From contig CAYVVW010000055.1 of assembly GCA_964455335.1 (NCBI GenBank), forward strand, positions 1 through 12,722: a stretch of 12,722 bases of DNA, read 5' to 3'. This document shows, in pieces, positions 6,617 to 12,722 of this stretch. Position 1 is the first letter of the stretch, and every line of letters starts with the position of its first letter. Under the pieces are notes generated by a model. That model saw only the letters and a program-made list of their open reading frames with translations. It made no database searches and was not told where the DNA came from. This stretch comes from Marvinbryantia sp964455335 (lineage in GTDB: Bacteria; Bacillota; Clostridia; Lachnospirales; Lachnospiraceae). The position numbers were made by a program, and so were the translations under genes.

Positions 6617-7903
6617 ATGTTTGCGGACAGTGCGAAAATCATCCTGCGATCGGGAAAAGGCGGGGATGGCCATGTGAGCTTCCGCCGGGAAATCTACGTG
6701 CCGGCGGGCGGGCCGGACGGCGGGGATGGCGGCAAGGGCGGCGATGTCATCTTTGCGGTCGACAAGGGCATGACGACGCTTGCCCCCTACCGGCACAAGC
6801 GGAAGTTTTCGGCGGGCGCGGGGGAGGACGGGCAAAAGCAGCGCAGGCATGGCGCAAACGGCAAGGACCTGGTGCTCAAAGTGCCGGAAGGGACCGTGAT
6901 CCGCGAGGCCGCGAGCGGGAAAGTCATCGCCGATCTGTCGGGAGACAACCTGCGGCAGGTGATCTTAAAAGGCGGGCGGGGCGGCCTTGGGAATATGAAT
7001 TTTGCCACGGCCACCATGCAAGTGCCAAAGTACGCGCAGCCGGGAAAGCCGGCGAAAGAGCTGGAGGTTTCCCTGGAGCTGAAACTCATCGCGGACGTGG
7101 GGCTGGTCGGCTTCCCAAACGCGGGGAAATCCACCTTTTTGGCGCACGTGACAAACGCGAAGCCAAAGATTGCGAACTACCCGTTTACCACGCTCTCGCC
7201 AAACCTGGGCGTGGTGGATCTGGACGGCAGGGGATTTGTGGTCGCGGACATTCCCGGCCTCATCGAGGGCGCATCGAACGGCGCGGGCTTAGGGCACGCG
7301 TTTTTGCGCCACATCGAGCGCACGCGCGTGCTGATACACCTGGTGGACGCCGCGTCCACGGAAGGGCGCGACCCCGTGGACGACGTTCGCAAAATCAACG
7401 CGGAGCTTTGCGCGTACAACCCAGACCTTGCGTCCCGCCCGCAAGTGATTGCGGCAAATAAGACGGACGCCATCTATGGGGAGGACGACCCCGTCGGGCG
7501 GCTGCGCGCGGCATTTGCGCCGCAGGGCACGCCGGTCTACCCGATCTCCGCCGTCACGGGAAAGGGGCTGAAGGAGCTTTTGTATGCCGTCCGCGCGCTT
7601 TTGGACACGCTGCCGGCAGAGCCTGTGGTGTTTGCGCAGGAATATTTCCCGGACGAGATGCTGGAGGCTGTCACGCTCCCCTATACCGTCACCAAGTCGG
7701 ACACGGAGCCGCGCACCTACCTGGTGGAAGGCCCGCGGATCGAGAAAATGCTGGGGTATACCAACCTGGACTCCGAAAAGGGATTTCTCTTTTTCCAAAA
7801 GTTCCTCGCGGACAATGGCATTTTGGACGCGTTGGAAAAGGCGGGCATCGAGGAGGGCGACACGGTGCGCATGTACGGGTTGGCGTTTGACTACTACAAG
7901 TGA
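6617..7903 (+). CDS. obgE: GTPase ObgE/CgtA, large-subunit assembly factor
   Basis: 428 aa. The order is the glycine-rich Obg fold (residues ~1-158), the GTPase domain (~159-335) with G1 GFPNAGKST (G165-T173), G3 DIPGLIEGAS and G4 NKTD, and then the C-terminal OCT domain (~350-428), which is typical of Gram-positive Obg. It binds GTP/GDP and ppGpp and acts in late 50S assembly and the stress response. GAGAGG upstream of the ATG is the likely ribosome binding site. The gene begins 27 bases after a strong terminator and I see no promoter in that gap, so transcription depends on read-through or on a promoter inside rpmA or further upstream. The yhbY start follows within 12 bases. Confidence 0.97.
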   Translation: MFADSAKIILRSGKGGDGHVSFRREIYVPAGGPDGGDGGKGGDVIFAVDKGMTTLAPYRHKRKFSAGAGEDGQKQRRHGANGKDLVLKVPEGTVIREAASGKVIADLSGDNLRQVILKGGRGGLGNMNFATATMQVPKYAQPGKPAKELEVSLELKLIADVGLVGFPNAGKSTFLAHVTNAKPKIANYPFTTLSPNLGVVDLDGRGFVVADIPGLIEGASNGAGLGHAFLRHIERTRVLIHLVDAASTEGRDPVDDVRKINAELCAYNPDLASRPQVIAANKTDAIYGEDDPVGRLRAAFAPQGTPVYPISAVTGKGLKELLYAVRALLDTLPAEPVVFAQEYFPDEMLEAVTLPYTVTKSDTEPRTYLVEGPRIEKMLGYTNLDSEKGFLFFQKFLADNGILDALEKAGIEEGDTVRMYGLAFDYYK

Positions 7904-7914
7904 GGAAAAAGAAG

Positions 7915-8208
7915 ATGACAAGTAAGCAAAGGGCCTATCTCAAGAGCCTGGCGATGCAGCAGGAGCCGGTTTGTCAAATCGGCAAATCCAGCCTGACCCC
8001 GGAAGTGACGGAGTCGGTGCGGGAGGCGCTGGAGGCGCGCGAACTCGTGAAAATCCGCATTTTGCAAAACTGCCCGGAAGAGGCTGGGCAGATCGCGCGG
8101 ACATTGTCGGAGCGCACGCGGTGCGAGATCGTGCAAGTGATCGGGAGGACCATTGTGGCCTACAAGGAGGGCAGGGATTCCAAAAAGCAAATACTGCTCC
8201 CACGCTGA
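7915..8208 (+). CDS. yhbY: YhbY/CRM-domain RNA-binding protein
   Basis: 97 aa, a single CRS1-YhbY (CRM) domain. The N-terminus MTSKQRAYLKSLA, the core QIGKSSLTPEVTESV and the segment ELVKIRIL followed by IGRTIVAYKEGR are typical. It associates with pre-50S particles and is thought to help large-subunit assembly. I chose ATG 7915 because AGGA at 7903-7906 is suitably placed and homologues start here; an in-frame GTG at 7900 would add five residues and overlap the obgE stop. It lies between obgE and nadD with short gaps, so it is probably in one transcript. Confidence 0.94.
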   Translation: MTSKQRAYLKSLAMQQEPVCQIGKSSLTPEVTESVREALEARELVKIRILQNCPEEAGQIARTLSERTRCEIVQVIGRTIVAYKEGRDSKKQILLPR

Positions 8209-8226
8209 CGCACGAGGAGGCCTGAC

Positions 8227-8847
8227 ATGGGAAACAGAAGAATCGGCATCATGGGCGGGACGTTTGACCCCATCCATGTGGGGCACCTCATACTGGGGGA
8301 GGCCGCCTATGGGCAGTTTTCCCTGGATCGCGTGCTGTTTTTGCCATCCGGGAACCCGCCGCACAAGCCGGACCGTGCGGGGGGCGCCACGCTTTCGCAG
8401 CGCGTCCGCATGGTGGAGCTGGCGATCGCGGACAACCCGCACTTTGCGCTTTCCCTCGCGGAGGCACGCAGGGAGGGCGCGTGTTACACAAAGGAGACGC
8501 TTGCGCGCCTGCACGGGGAATATCCCGGAACGGAGTTTTTTTTCATTATGGGGGCGGATTCCCTGCTCTCGTTTGAGACCTGGAAAGACCCGGGGGAAAT
8601 CGCGCGGCTCGCGACCCTTGTGGTGGCAAAGCGCGACCACGTGGGAGAACGCCGGCTGGAGCGGGAAATGGAGCGCCTGCGGGCTGCCTATGGCGCAAAA
8701 GCCGAAAAACTTTCCGTGCCGCGCATGGACATTTCCTCGCGCGCGCTGCGCGCCTTTGCGGCAGAGGGGCGTTCCCTAAAATACTTCCTTTCGCAGCCCG
8801 TGCTGGAGTATTTGCGGGAGCACCGGCTCTATGGGAGCGGGGGTTGA
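8227..8847 (+). CDS. nadD: Nicotinate-nucleotide adenylyltransferase
   Basis: 206 aa. The nucleotidyl-transferase signature GGTFDPIHVGH (G10-H20) binds ATP phosphates, and the C-terminal ISSRALR motif is the second conserved ATP site. PSGNPPHK and FIMGADSLLSFETW are also typical of NadD. It joins nicotinate mononucleotide to ATP to give deamido-NAD, the penultimate step of NAD synthesis. GAGGAGG (8214-8220) lies 6 bases before the ATG. It is next to yqeK, a very common pairing in Firmicutes. Nothing unusual is seen. Confidence 0.97.
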   Translation: MGNRRIGIMGGTFDPIHVGHLILGEAAYGQFSLDRVLFLPSGNPPHKPDRAGGATLSQRVRMVELAIADNPHFALSLAEARREGACYTKETLARLHGEYPGTEFFFIMGADSLLSFETWKDPGEIARLATLVVAKRDHVGERRLEREMERLRAAYGAKAEKLSVPRMDISSRALRAFAAEGRSLKYFLSQPVLEYLREHRLYGSGG

Positions 8848-8864
8848 CGCTGCCCAAATCCCAC

Positions 8865-8880
8865 GACATGCCCGCATGTC
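8865..8880 (+). repeat. Short inverted repeat between nadD and yqeK
   Basis: GACATG-CCCG-CATGTC is a perfect 6-bp stem with a 4-base loop in the 76-base gap before yqeK. There is no T-run after it, so it is not a terminator. It could be a weak RNA structure or chance. Confidence 0.35.
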
Positions 8881-8923
8881 AGTGGGGCGATGGGCGAAGC
8901 CAAAGACAGGGGAGCCAGATCAG

Positions 8924-9502
8924 ATGGACTATGATATCGCACACATGAAAAAAGTCCTGAAAAAGCAGATGGACGGCGCGCGCTATGAGCACACCCTCGG
9001 CGTCATGTACACGGCGGCATGCCTCGCCATGCGCCACGGGGAGGACCTGGGGCGCGCGATGGTGGCCGGGCTTTTGCACGATTGCGCAAAGTGCGTCTCC
9101 GACGAGAAGAAGATCCAGATTTGCAAAAAAAACCACATCGCGATCTCGCAGGCGGAGGAGCAAAGCCCTTACCTGCTGCACGCGAAAGTCGGCGCGTACC
9201 TGGCGCGGGAGAAGTATGGCGTCAGGGACGAGGGCATCCTCTCCGCCATCGCCTGCCACACGACGGGCAAGCCCGGCATGGCGGACTTGGACAAAATCAT
9301 TTTCATTGCGGACTATATTGAGCCGATGCGCAGCAAGGCCGCCGACTTGGGCGACGTGCGCAAGATGGCCTTTCAGGACTTGGATTTGACGCTTTTTAAG
9401 ATTCTTTCCGACACGCTCGCCTACCTCGGCGGCGCGCAAAAGCGGATTGACAGCATGACTTTGCAGGCATATGCCTATTATAAGGAACAAGTTTTGGAGT
9501 GA
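8924..9502 (+). CDS. yqeK: YqeK family HD-domain phosphohydrolase (symmetrical Ap4A hydrolase)
   Basis: 192 aa. I chose ATG 8924 (MDYDIAHMKKVL) because AGGGGAG (8908-8914) lies 9 bases upstream and the length fits the family. The frame is open further back to an ATG at 8831 inside nadD, but those 31 extra residues do not look like the family. HD-domain metal ligands are visible at RYEHTLGV (H23), GLLHDCAK (H52, D53) and further His residues around AIACHTTGKPGM, followed by IFIADYIEP. YqeK proteins split diadenosine tetraphosphate into two ADP and so limit this alarmone. The gene lies after nadD and just before rsfS (14 bases). Confidence 0.93.
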   Translation: MDYDIAHMKKVLKKQMDGARYEHTLGVMYTAACLAMRHGEDLGRAMVAGLLHDCAKCVSDEKKIQICKKNHIAISQAEEQSPYLLHAKVGAYLAREKYGVRDEGILSAIACHTTGKPGMADLDKIIFIADYIEPMRSKAADLGDVRKMAFQDLDLTLFKILSDTLAYLGGAQKRIDSMTLQAYAYYKEQVLE

Positions 9503-9516
9503 ACGGGGGAAAGCAT

Positions 9517-9879
9517 ATGGATACCAGGACAAAGGAAATGGTAAGGCTCACGGTGGCCGCGCTCGACGAAAAGAAGGCGCAGGACATCAAGGTGATCGAC
9601 ATCACGGAAGTGTCGGTGCTCGCGGACGCGTTTGTGATTGCAAGCGGTGCCAACAAAAACCAGGTGCAGGCACTGGTGGACAACGTGGAGGAGGCGCTCG
9701 AAAAGGCCGGACACGCGTGCCGCCAGGTGGAAGGGTACCGGACGGCAAATTGGGTCTTATTGGACTACGGCGACCTCATTGTGCATGTCTTTGACGTGGA
9801 AAACCGCCTGTTTTATGACCTGGAGCGCATCTGGCGGGACGGGAGAGCTGTGGACGCGCAGGAGTTTCTCGGGGCGTAA
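9517..9879 (+). CDS. rsfS: Ribosomal silencing factor RsfS (Iojap family)
   Basis: 120 aa. ATG 9517 follows GGGGGAAAG (9505-9513); an in-frame GTG at 9499 overlaps the yqeK stop and would add six residues without a binding site. Family blocks are DIKVIDITEVSVLADAFVIASG, CRQVEGYRTANWVLLDYGDLIVHVF and RLFYDLERIW. RsfS binds L14 on the large subunit and blocks joining to the small subunit under nutrient stress; some members also aid assembly. It ends the conserved housekeeping run. The following gap contains no strong terminator, only a poor 5-bp stem (9872-9894). Confidence 0.96.
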   Translation: MDTRTKEMVRLTVAALDEKKAQDIKVIDITEVSVLADAFVIASGANKNQVQALVDNVEEALEKAGHACRQVEGYRTANWVLLDYGDLIVHVFDVENRLFYDLERIWRDGRAVDAQEFLGA

Positions 9880-9925
9880 CTTTTGCGCGCGCCCTGGCAT
9901 CTTTTTGCGGCAGCGTTCTTTTCCC

Positions 9926-9954
9926 TTGACTTTGGGAGCAGTTTGTGGTATTTT
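9926..9954 (+). promoter_or_regulatory. Promoter of the metal-resistance unit (extended -10)
   Basis: The -35 box is TTGACT (9926-9931), with a 17-base spacer and -10 box TATTTT (9949-9954), preceded by TGG, an extended -10 motif. Transcription would start near 9961, so the palindrome at 9967-9980 lies just inside the transcribed region, where a bound repressor would block the polymerase. Confidence 0.75.
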
Positions 9955-9966
9955 AAAACAAACACA

Positions 9967-9980
9967 TGAACAATTGTTCA
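9967..9980 (+). promoter_or_regulatory. ArsR/SmtB-type (CzrA-like) metal-sensor operator
   Basis: TGAACAATTGTTCA is a perfect 14-base palindrome. The half site TGAACA and spacing match the known operators of zinc/cadmium-sensing ArsR/SmtB repressors (SmtB, CzrA, ZiaR, CadC class). It lies directly after the -10 box and before the HMA gene. No ArsR-type gene is in the window, so the repressor must act from elsewhere. The family assignment rests on recalled consensus. Confidence 0.75.
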
Positions 9981-10007
9981 AATCATCAAAGAAAAGGGGA
10001 ACCAGCT

Positions 10008-10226
10008 ATGAAAAAGACATACAAGATTGACGTGGACTGCGCGAATTGCGCCAACAAAATGGAAGAGGCCGCGAAAAAGACTGCCGGAGTGCGAGATGTC
10101 ACGGTCAATTTCATGACCCTGAAAATGCATGTGGAGTTTGCGGAGGGGCACGATCCGGCGGCCGTGATGCGATCCGTGCAAAAAAGCTGCAAGCGGGTAG
10201 ACGCAGACTGCGAAATATACCTCTGA
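10008..10226 (+). CDS. Stand-alone heavy-metal-associated (HMA) domain protein
   Basis: 72 aa, one ferredoxin-like HMA domain and nothing else. It starts MKKTYKIDVDCANCANKMEE; the metal site is DCANC (C12, C15). An Asp before the first Cys, as in the N-terminal domain of ZntA, points to zinc/cadmium/lead rather than copper. A second cysteine pair later in the protein (KSC; DAC near the end) may or may not bind metal. ATG 10008 follows AAGGGGA (9994-10000); an upstream in-frame ATG at 9966 would put the operator inside the coding region and has no binding site. The ATPase downstream lacks its own HMA domain, so this protein probably serves as its detached metal-binding domain or chaperone. It is controlled by the promoter and operator just upstream. 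Confidence 0.9.
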   Translation: MKKTYKIDVDCANCANKMEEAAKKTAGVRDVTVNFMTLKMHVEFAEGHDPAAVMRSVQKSCKRVDADCEIYL

Positions 10227-10275
10227 CGCGCGCCGGTGTGGGGAAGTGTCTGAAAGCCCATCCATGGCGAAAAAT

Positions 10276-10313
10276 CTATCGCAAATGGCAGATACAGTTG
10301 CCGTGCACGATAG
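10276..10313 (+). repeat. Nested inverted repeat in the HMA-ATPase gap
   Basis: CTATCG (10276-10281) pairs with CGATAG (10308-10313), and inside it GGCA (10287-10290) pairs with TGCC (10299-10302), flanked by one U-G and one A-U pair, leaving an 8-base loop. No T-run follows, so it is not a terminator. It lies in the 129-base gap between the HMA gene and the ATPase, which otherwise shows no gene. It may be an RNA processing or stability element; that is inference. Confidence 0.4.
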
Positions 10314-10355
10314 AACATCGCATGGCGGGAACTTGCGTGTCTGGGGGTGTGCGTC

Positions 10356-12215
10356 GTGACGAAAAAACAAAAAAAGATGCTTGCGCGCATTGTGCTGGCG
10401 GCCGTTTTGGCGCTGCTGCCCGGCCTTTTGCGGGCAGAGGGGTGGCTGCGCCTGGTTCTCTACCTGATCCCTTATGGGATTGTCGGGTATGACATTCTCT
10501 TAAAAGCGTGCAGGAACATTGCCCATGGGCAAATTTTTGACGAAAACTTTTTGATGGCCATTGCCACCGTGGGGGCGATTCTGCTCGGGGAATACGCAGA
10601 GGGCGTGGCGGTCATGCTCTTTTACCAGATTGGGGAGCTGTTCCAGAGTTATGCCGTCGGGAAGAGCCGGCGCAGCATCTCGGATCTGATGGACATCCGC
10701 CCCGATTCCGCAAACGTGGAGCAAAACGGGGAGCTGGTGCAGGTGCATCCCGCGGACGTGCCCATCGGGACCATCCTGGTGGTTCGGCCTGGGGAGCGCA
10801 TCCCCATCGACGCGCAGATCACGGAAGGGGAAACCACCCTCAACATGAGCGCACTGACGGGGGAGAGCCTGCCGCGCGAGGCCGGCGTGGGCGACACCGT
10901 CCTAAGCGGCAGCATCAACTTAAGCGGCCTGATCCACATCCGCACCACAAAGGAATTTGGGGAGTCCACGGCATCGAAGATTCTCGATTTGGTGGAAAAT
11001 GCCAGCTCCAAAAAAGCCAGGACCGAGCAGTTCATCACGCGGTTTGCCAGGTATTATACCCCGGCCGTCTGCCTGGGCGCCCTTGCCTTGGCAGTATTGC
11101 CGCCGATTGTGCGCCTTGTCCTGATGGGGCTTTCGCCAGACTGGTCCACCTGGGTGATGCGCGCGCTGACATTCCTGGTCATCAGCTGTCCCTGCGCGCT
11201 CGTGATCAGTATTCCCTTGGGCTTTTTTGCGGGAATCGGGGGAGCGGGCAAGGAGGGCATCCTGATCAAGGGATCCAATTACCTGGAGGCTCTCGCAAAG
11301 ACGGATTGCGTCGTTTTTGACAAGACAGGAACGCTGACAAAAGGCGTGTTTGAGGTGACGGGCGTCTACCCCACGGACCTGTCGCGGGATCTGCTTTTGG
11401 AATATGCCGCGCTCTCGGAGATGCACAGCACGCACCCGATTGGCAAAAGCCTGCGCAGCGCCTGCAAGGCGCGCCTGGACGCCGCGCGGGTCGGGGATGT
11501 CGCGGAGTTCAGCGGAAATGGCGTCGTGGCATCCGTGGACGGAAAAACGGTGGCTGTGGGAAATGGCAAGCTGATGGAGCGCTTGTGTGTCTCTTTTCAG
11601 GAATCCCGCGCGGCGGGCACGGCCGTGTACGTGGCGATCGACGGCGCCTATGCCGGGCACATCGTGATTGCGGACGTGGTCAAGCCAAACGCCCGGGAAG
11701 CGCTCTCCGATCTCAAAAAGGCAGGGGTGTCGCGCCTGGTGATGCTCACGGGGGATGCACAAAATGTCGCGCGCCAGGTGGCGGGGGAGCTTCCGATTTC
11801 GGAGGTCTACGCGGGGCTTCTGCCGCAGGATAAGGTCTCCAAAGTGGAGGCATTGCTCGCGCAAAAACGCCAAAATACGACGCTCGCCTTTGTGGGGGAT
11901 GGCATCAACGACGCGCCCGTGCTGTCGCGGGCGGACATCGGCATCGCCATGGGCGCCCTGGGGTCGGACGCGGCCATTGAGGCGGCGGACATCGTCCTGA
12001 TGGACGACGATCCCGCAAAGATTGCCAGGGCGATGCGCATCGCGCGCAAGTGCATGCGCATCCTGTACGAAAACATCGTATTTGCCATCGGCATCAAGGT
12101 GGTTTGCCTCGCGCTCGGCGCGTTTGGGATCGCCAATATGTGGGTCGCCATCTTCGCGGACGTGGGCGTGATGGTGCTGGCCGTCTGCAATGCCATCCGC
12201 GCGCTCTATCCTTGA
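10356..12215 (+). CDS. cadA: Zn/Cd/Pb-type P1B-ATPase (heavy-metal exporter, CadA/ZntA-like)
   Basis: 619 aa from GTG 10356, which has GGGGG 8 bases upstream; GTG 10347 is an alternative adding three residues. Order: membrane helices in the first ~80 residues, the actuator domain with TGES (T168-S171), the metal-path motif SCPCAL (C278-P279-C280), the phosphorylated Asp in DKTGTLTKG (D322), the nucleotide-domain HP motif (H360-P361), GDGINDAP (514-521), and two final helices. K581 (GIKVV) and D602 (ADVGVMVL) are the P1B-2 residues that define Zn2+/Cd2+/Pb2+ selectivity. There is no N-terminal HMA domain; that is supplied by the separate small gene upstream. It exports divalent metal across the cytoplasmic membrane using ATP. 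It is probably derepressed by metal through the operator at 9967-9980. The symbol is by class; whether Zn or Cd is the main substrate cannot be told. Confidence 0.94.
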   Translation: MTKKQKKMLARIVLAAVLALLPGLLRAEGWLRLVLYLIPYGIVGYDILLKACRNIAHGQIFDENFLMAIATVGAILLGEYAEGVAVMLFYQIGELFQSYAVGKSRRSISDLMDIRPDSANVEQNGELVQVHPADVPIGTILVVRPGERIPIDAQITEGETTLNMSALTGESLPREAGVGDTVLSGSINLSGLIHIRTTKEFGESTASKILDLVENASSKKARTEQFITRFARYYTPAVCLGALALAVLPPIVRLVLMGLSPDWSTWVMRALTFLVISCPCALVISIPLGFFAGIGGAGKEGILIKGSNYLEALAKTDCVVFDKTGTLTKGVFEVTGVYPTDLSRDLLLEYAALSEMHSTHPIGKSLRSACKARLDAARVGDVAEFSGNGVVASVDGKTVAVGNGKLMERLCVSFQESRAAGTAVYVAIDGAYAGHIVIADVVKPNAREALSDLKKAGVSRLVMLTGDAQNVARQVAGELPISEVYAGLLPQDKVSKVEALLAQKRQNTTLAFVGDGINDAPVLSRADIGIAMGALGSDAAIEAADIVLMDDDPAKIARAMRIARKCMRILYENIVFAIGIKVVCLALGAFGIANMWVAIFADVGVMVLAVCNAIRALYP

Positions 12216-12247
12216 GTCAGCCGGAATTTTTGGGAGGCCCTGTGAAT

Positions 12248-12655
12248 ATGAAGAAACTGAAAAAGAAGCCAGCTGCCTTCCTCGCGATTGTCGTGCTGCT
12301 CGCCGTGTTGCTTGTTTTTTCCATTTTGATTGTGGGTCGTTTCCAGAAGGCGCATACCTTCAAACTCTCCAGTGAATCAGGCGATCCTGCGCGCAAAACC
12401 GAGCAGATACAGCCTGTCAATGGCACTGTGCACGTGCGCGGCGATGCGGACACAGATGTGGAATTTACCGATATGGAAACAGGGAAGTCCTATGTGATTG
12501 GGTATCTCACGCATGGCATGTCGGAGAGAATAAAACTGGAAAAGGGGAAATGGTATGCCGTGAGGGGCGGCGGGAATCTCACGGTGAGGCCTGTGAACGT
12601 GAGAATCGTCGAGGATAGGCTCATTCAGCAGAAAAAATGGAATGGATTTCCATGA
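12248..12655 (+). CDS. Hypothetical protein with one N-terminal membrane helix and an extracytoplasmic domain
   Basis: 135 aa. I do not recognise the family. A lysine-rich start (MKKLKKKP) is followed by one hydrophobic helix (~residues 9-30), giving a signal-anchor with the rest outside. There is no lipobox Cys and no cysteine anywhere. The outer ~100 residues are polar, with alternating patterns (VNGTVHVRG; VEFTDMETGKSYVIGYL; WYAVRGGGNLTVRPVNVRIV), suggesting a small beta-sandwich. GGGAGG (12232-12237) lies 10 bases before ATG 12248; GTG 12242 is a possible alternative start only 4 bases after it. It begins 32 bases after the ATPase stop with no terminator between, so it may share that transcript. 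A role in metal handling is possible but nothing in the residues (three His outside, no Cys) shows it. Confidence 0.75.
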   Translation: MKKLKKKPAAFLAIVVLLAVLLVFSILIVGRFQKAHTFKLSSESGDPARKTEQIQPVNGTVHVRGDADTDVEFTDMETGKSYVIGYLTHGMSERIKLEKGKWYAVRGGGNLTVRPVNVRIVEDRLIQQKKWNGFP

Positions 12656-12722
12656 GGTAGCCATACGATGATACTGCGGTAAAAAGATGCCTTACGGATT
12701 GTTTCGTGCTTCGCTGTCTACG
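12656..12722. other. Terminal stretch without a recognised feature
   Basis: I see no gene, terminator or clear repeat in these last 67 bases. They are more AT-rich than the coding regions, and the end lies outside the window. Confidence 0.5.

Noticed and set aside
8831..8923. Longer yqeK start inside nadD
   Set aside because: The extra 31 residues do not resemble the family, and the later ATG has a better binding site and gives normal length.
9871..9910. Possible terminator after rsfS
   Set aside because: The stem is only 5 bp with a 13-base loop, and the T-run begins 7 bases beyond it.
9966..10007. Upstream ATG extending the HMA protein by 14 residues
   Set aside because: It would place the operator palindrome inside the coding region and lies only a few bases from the predicted transcription start; the ATG at 10008 has a clear binding site.
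10920..11873. Long open frame on the minus strand inside the P-type ATPase gene
   Set aside because: It is fully antisense to a gene with every ATPase motif, is rich in Arg, His and Pro as expected from the opposite strand of GC-rich DNA, and has no recognisable domain.
12050..12247. N-terminal extension of the last protein into the ATPase gene
   Set aside because: That part of the frame is a shadow of the ATPase end; the real start is near 12248, where a binding site and membrane helix appear.
1..12722. tRNA, rRNA, CRISPR array or complete insertion sequence
   Set aside because: I saw no cloverleaf-like segment, no regularly spaced direct repeats, and no transposase with flanking inverted repeats.

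Overview
This window is a GC-rich piece of a Gram-positive, Clostridia-type chromosome, most likely a member of the Lachnospiraceae. The evidence is strong GGAGG-type ribosome binding sites, an L27 made with a Prp-cleaved N-terminal extension, an L21 leader, a HisA-like/HisI/HisE fusion, and the gene order radical SAM (TIGR03960-like), its TIGR03936-like partner, RNase E/G, rplU, prp, rpmA, obg, yhbY, nadD, yqeK, rsfS. The family assignment is inference. Every supported gene lies on the + strand, and no gap between genes exceeds about 170 bases.

Layout. Bases 2-403 are the 3' end of an Rpn-type (PD-(D/E)XK) nuclease/transposase-like gene cut by the window edge. Bases 467-5465 form a tightly overlapping run: a HisIE fusion protein, a radical SAM protein, its DUF2344-type partner and a short RNase E/G. 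Bases 5466-5631 hold phased A-tracts, a promoter and an L21-type leader, which start the ribosomal block rplU-prp-rpmA (5632-6551). This block closes with a strong intrinsic terminator at 6554-6590. Bases 6617-9879 carry obgE, yhbY, nadD, yqeK and rsfS: ribosome assembly mixed with NAD synthesis and dinucleotide hydrolysis. Bases 9926-12215 are a heavy-metal resistance unit: an extended -10 promoter, a perfect TGAACA-AT-TGTTCA operator of the ArsR/SmtB type, a stand-alone HMA metal-binding protein and a zinc/cadmium/lead-type P1B-ATPase. A small membrane-anchored protein of unknown function follows (12248-12655).

How the genes work together. Prp trims the L27 precursor encoded next to it; L21 and L27 are neighbours in the large subunit; Obg, YhbY and RsfS act on large-subunit assembly or silencing; RNase E/G acts on RNA processing. 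The metal unit is a separate function: the HMA protein probably delivers or buffers the ion that the ATPase exports, with transcription relieved when a metal-sensing repressor, not encoded here, leaves the operator.

Most of the window is recognisable housekeeping sequence, and I see no clearly new multi-gene system. The points most worth a second look are the eroded HisI and HisA-like sites in the HisIE fusion, the uncharacterised radical SAM/DUF2344 pair beside RNase E/G, the metal operon whose regulator is absent, the orphan membrane protein after the ATPase, and a terminator in front of obgE with almost no room for a new promoter.
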